DNA from: Allobaculum stercoricanis DSM 13633
Lineage (GTDB): Bacteria; Bacillota_I; Bacilli_A; Erysipelotrichales; Erysipelotrichaceae
DNA length: 64,000 nt
Assembly (NCBI RefSeq): GCF_000384195.1
Contig: NZ_KB913034.1
Span: forward strand, 1,121,614 to 1,185,613
Direction of reading: 5' to 3'
Shown here in pieces: positions 63,721 to 64,000 of the stretch. Position 1 is the stretch's first letter, and the number at the start of each line of letters is the position of its first letter. The translations under genes were made by a program, and so were the position numbers. The notes below the pieces were generated by a model that was not told where the DNA came from, searched no databases, and saw only the letters and a list, made by a program, of their open reading frames with translations.

Positions 63721-64000
63721 ATGGAAAGACTATATGCGGTTTGTTGTGGTATCGATGTTCACAAAAAGATTTTGGTTGCTTGTTTGAGAACGAAACAATC
63801 TACTGAAATTCGTTCTTTTGGTGCATCAACTCAAGATCTTCTTGATCTTGTGGATTGGTTAACAGCCAATCAATGCGAAGCTGTAGCGATGGAAAGTACA
63901 GCTTCATATTGGAAGCCTGTTTTTAATATTCTTGAAGGCTATGATTTAAACCCAATGGTTGTCAATGCTCAACACATGAAACAAGTTCCTGGACGAAAAA
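63721..64000 (+). CDS. IS110-family transposase, 5' part
   Basis: The first 93 codons of a DEDD-type recombinase. GIDVHKKILVACLR holds the first catalytic Asp and VAMESTASYWKPVFNILE the Glu region, both typical of IS110. TTGGAGG precedes the ATG. The C-terminal serine-bearing domain lies outside the window. Confidence 0.95.
   Translation, partial: MERLYAVCCGIDVHKKILVACLRTKQSTEIRSFGASTQDLLDLVDWLTANQCEAVAMESTASYWKPVFNILEGYDLNPMVVNAQHMKQVPGRK

Larger units (their letters stand above)
63526..64000 (+). mobile_element. IS110-family insertion sequence, left part only
   Basis: Holds the non-coding left end and the start of the transposase; the element continues beyond the window. IS110 elements have no clear terminal inverted repeats, so the left boundary cannot be fixed here; it lies between about 63526 and 63600. 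Confidence 0.75.

Overview
The window looks like a chromosomal segment of a low-GC, anaerobic Bacillota, probably of the Erysipelotrichia type (inference). The clues are AT-rich sequence, strong AGGAGG-like ribosome binding sites, a PTS with HPr and Enzyme I, the Bacillus-like gene order cysS-mrnC-rlmB-sigH-rpmG-secE-nusG, and an anaerobe's iron and oxygen chemistry ([FeFe] hydrogenase, superoxide reductase, ferritin). I saw no tRNA or rRNA gene.

Layout. 1-1419 is the 5' part of ptsI. 1738-9438 holds an ECF vitamin transporter subunit with a structured leader, a cupin, an ankyrin/EF-G-like operon preceded by a leader peptide and terminator, and an AAA+ ATPase with a small partner. 9720-16417 carries a secreted V8-like protease, rnr, secG, a NagD-type phosphatase and galK, which is divergent from a LacI-family regulator. 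17758-22211 is the conserved information-processing block. 22292-28587 has gapA, a two-gene cargo (an Ltp-domain membrane protein and a lipoprotein) bracketed by 33-bp near-identical direct repeats, and an alaR/alaT-like pair. 29566-35965 is carbon storage: phosphoglucomutase, HPr and glgC-glgD-glgA. 37233-39167 is a group IIC intron placed just behind a terminator. 39247-48329 is housekeeping and hypothetical genes ending in the hydrogenase. 48508-52849 is an accessory, decaying region of secreted proteins (one secreted/membrane pair, one multiply broken pseudogene, one lipoprotein cut by an amber codon). 53743-59445 is an ABC-dependent cell-surface glycan export cluster. 59573-63502 has nadE, ferritin and small genes, and the window ends inside an IS110-family element.

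How it fits together. Sugars enter through the PTS and galactokinase, pass through phosphoglucomutase to ADP-glucose and glycogen or to GAPDH, and excess reductant leaves as H2. The glycan cluster is compact enough to be one transcript from a promoter near 53600.

Most interesting for follow-up: the leader-peptide/attenuator unit in front of the ankyrin/EF-G-like operon (6882-7096), the unassigned riboswitch-like leader of the ECF gene (2423-2520), the direct-repeat-flanked Ltp cargo (24539-26812), and the IS110 left end that should contain a bridge-RNA locus (63526-63720).
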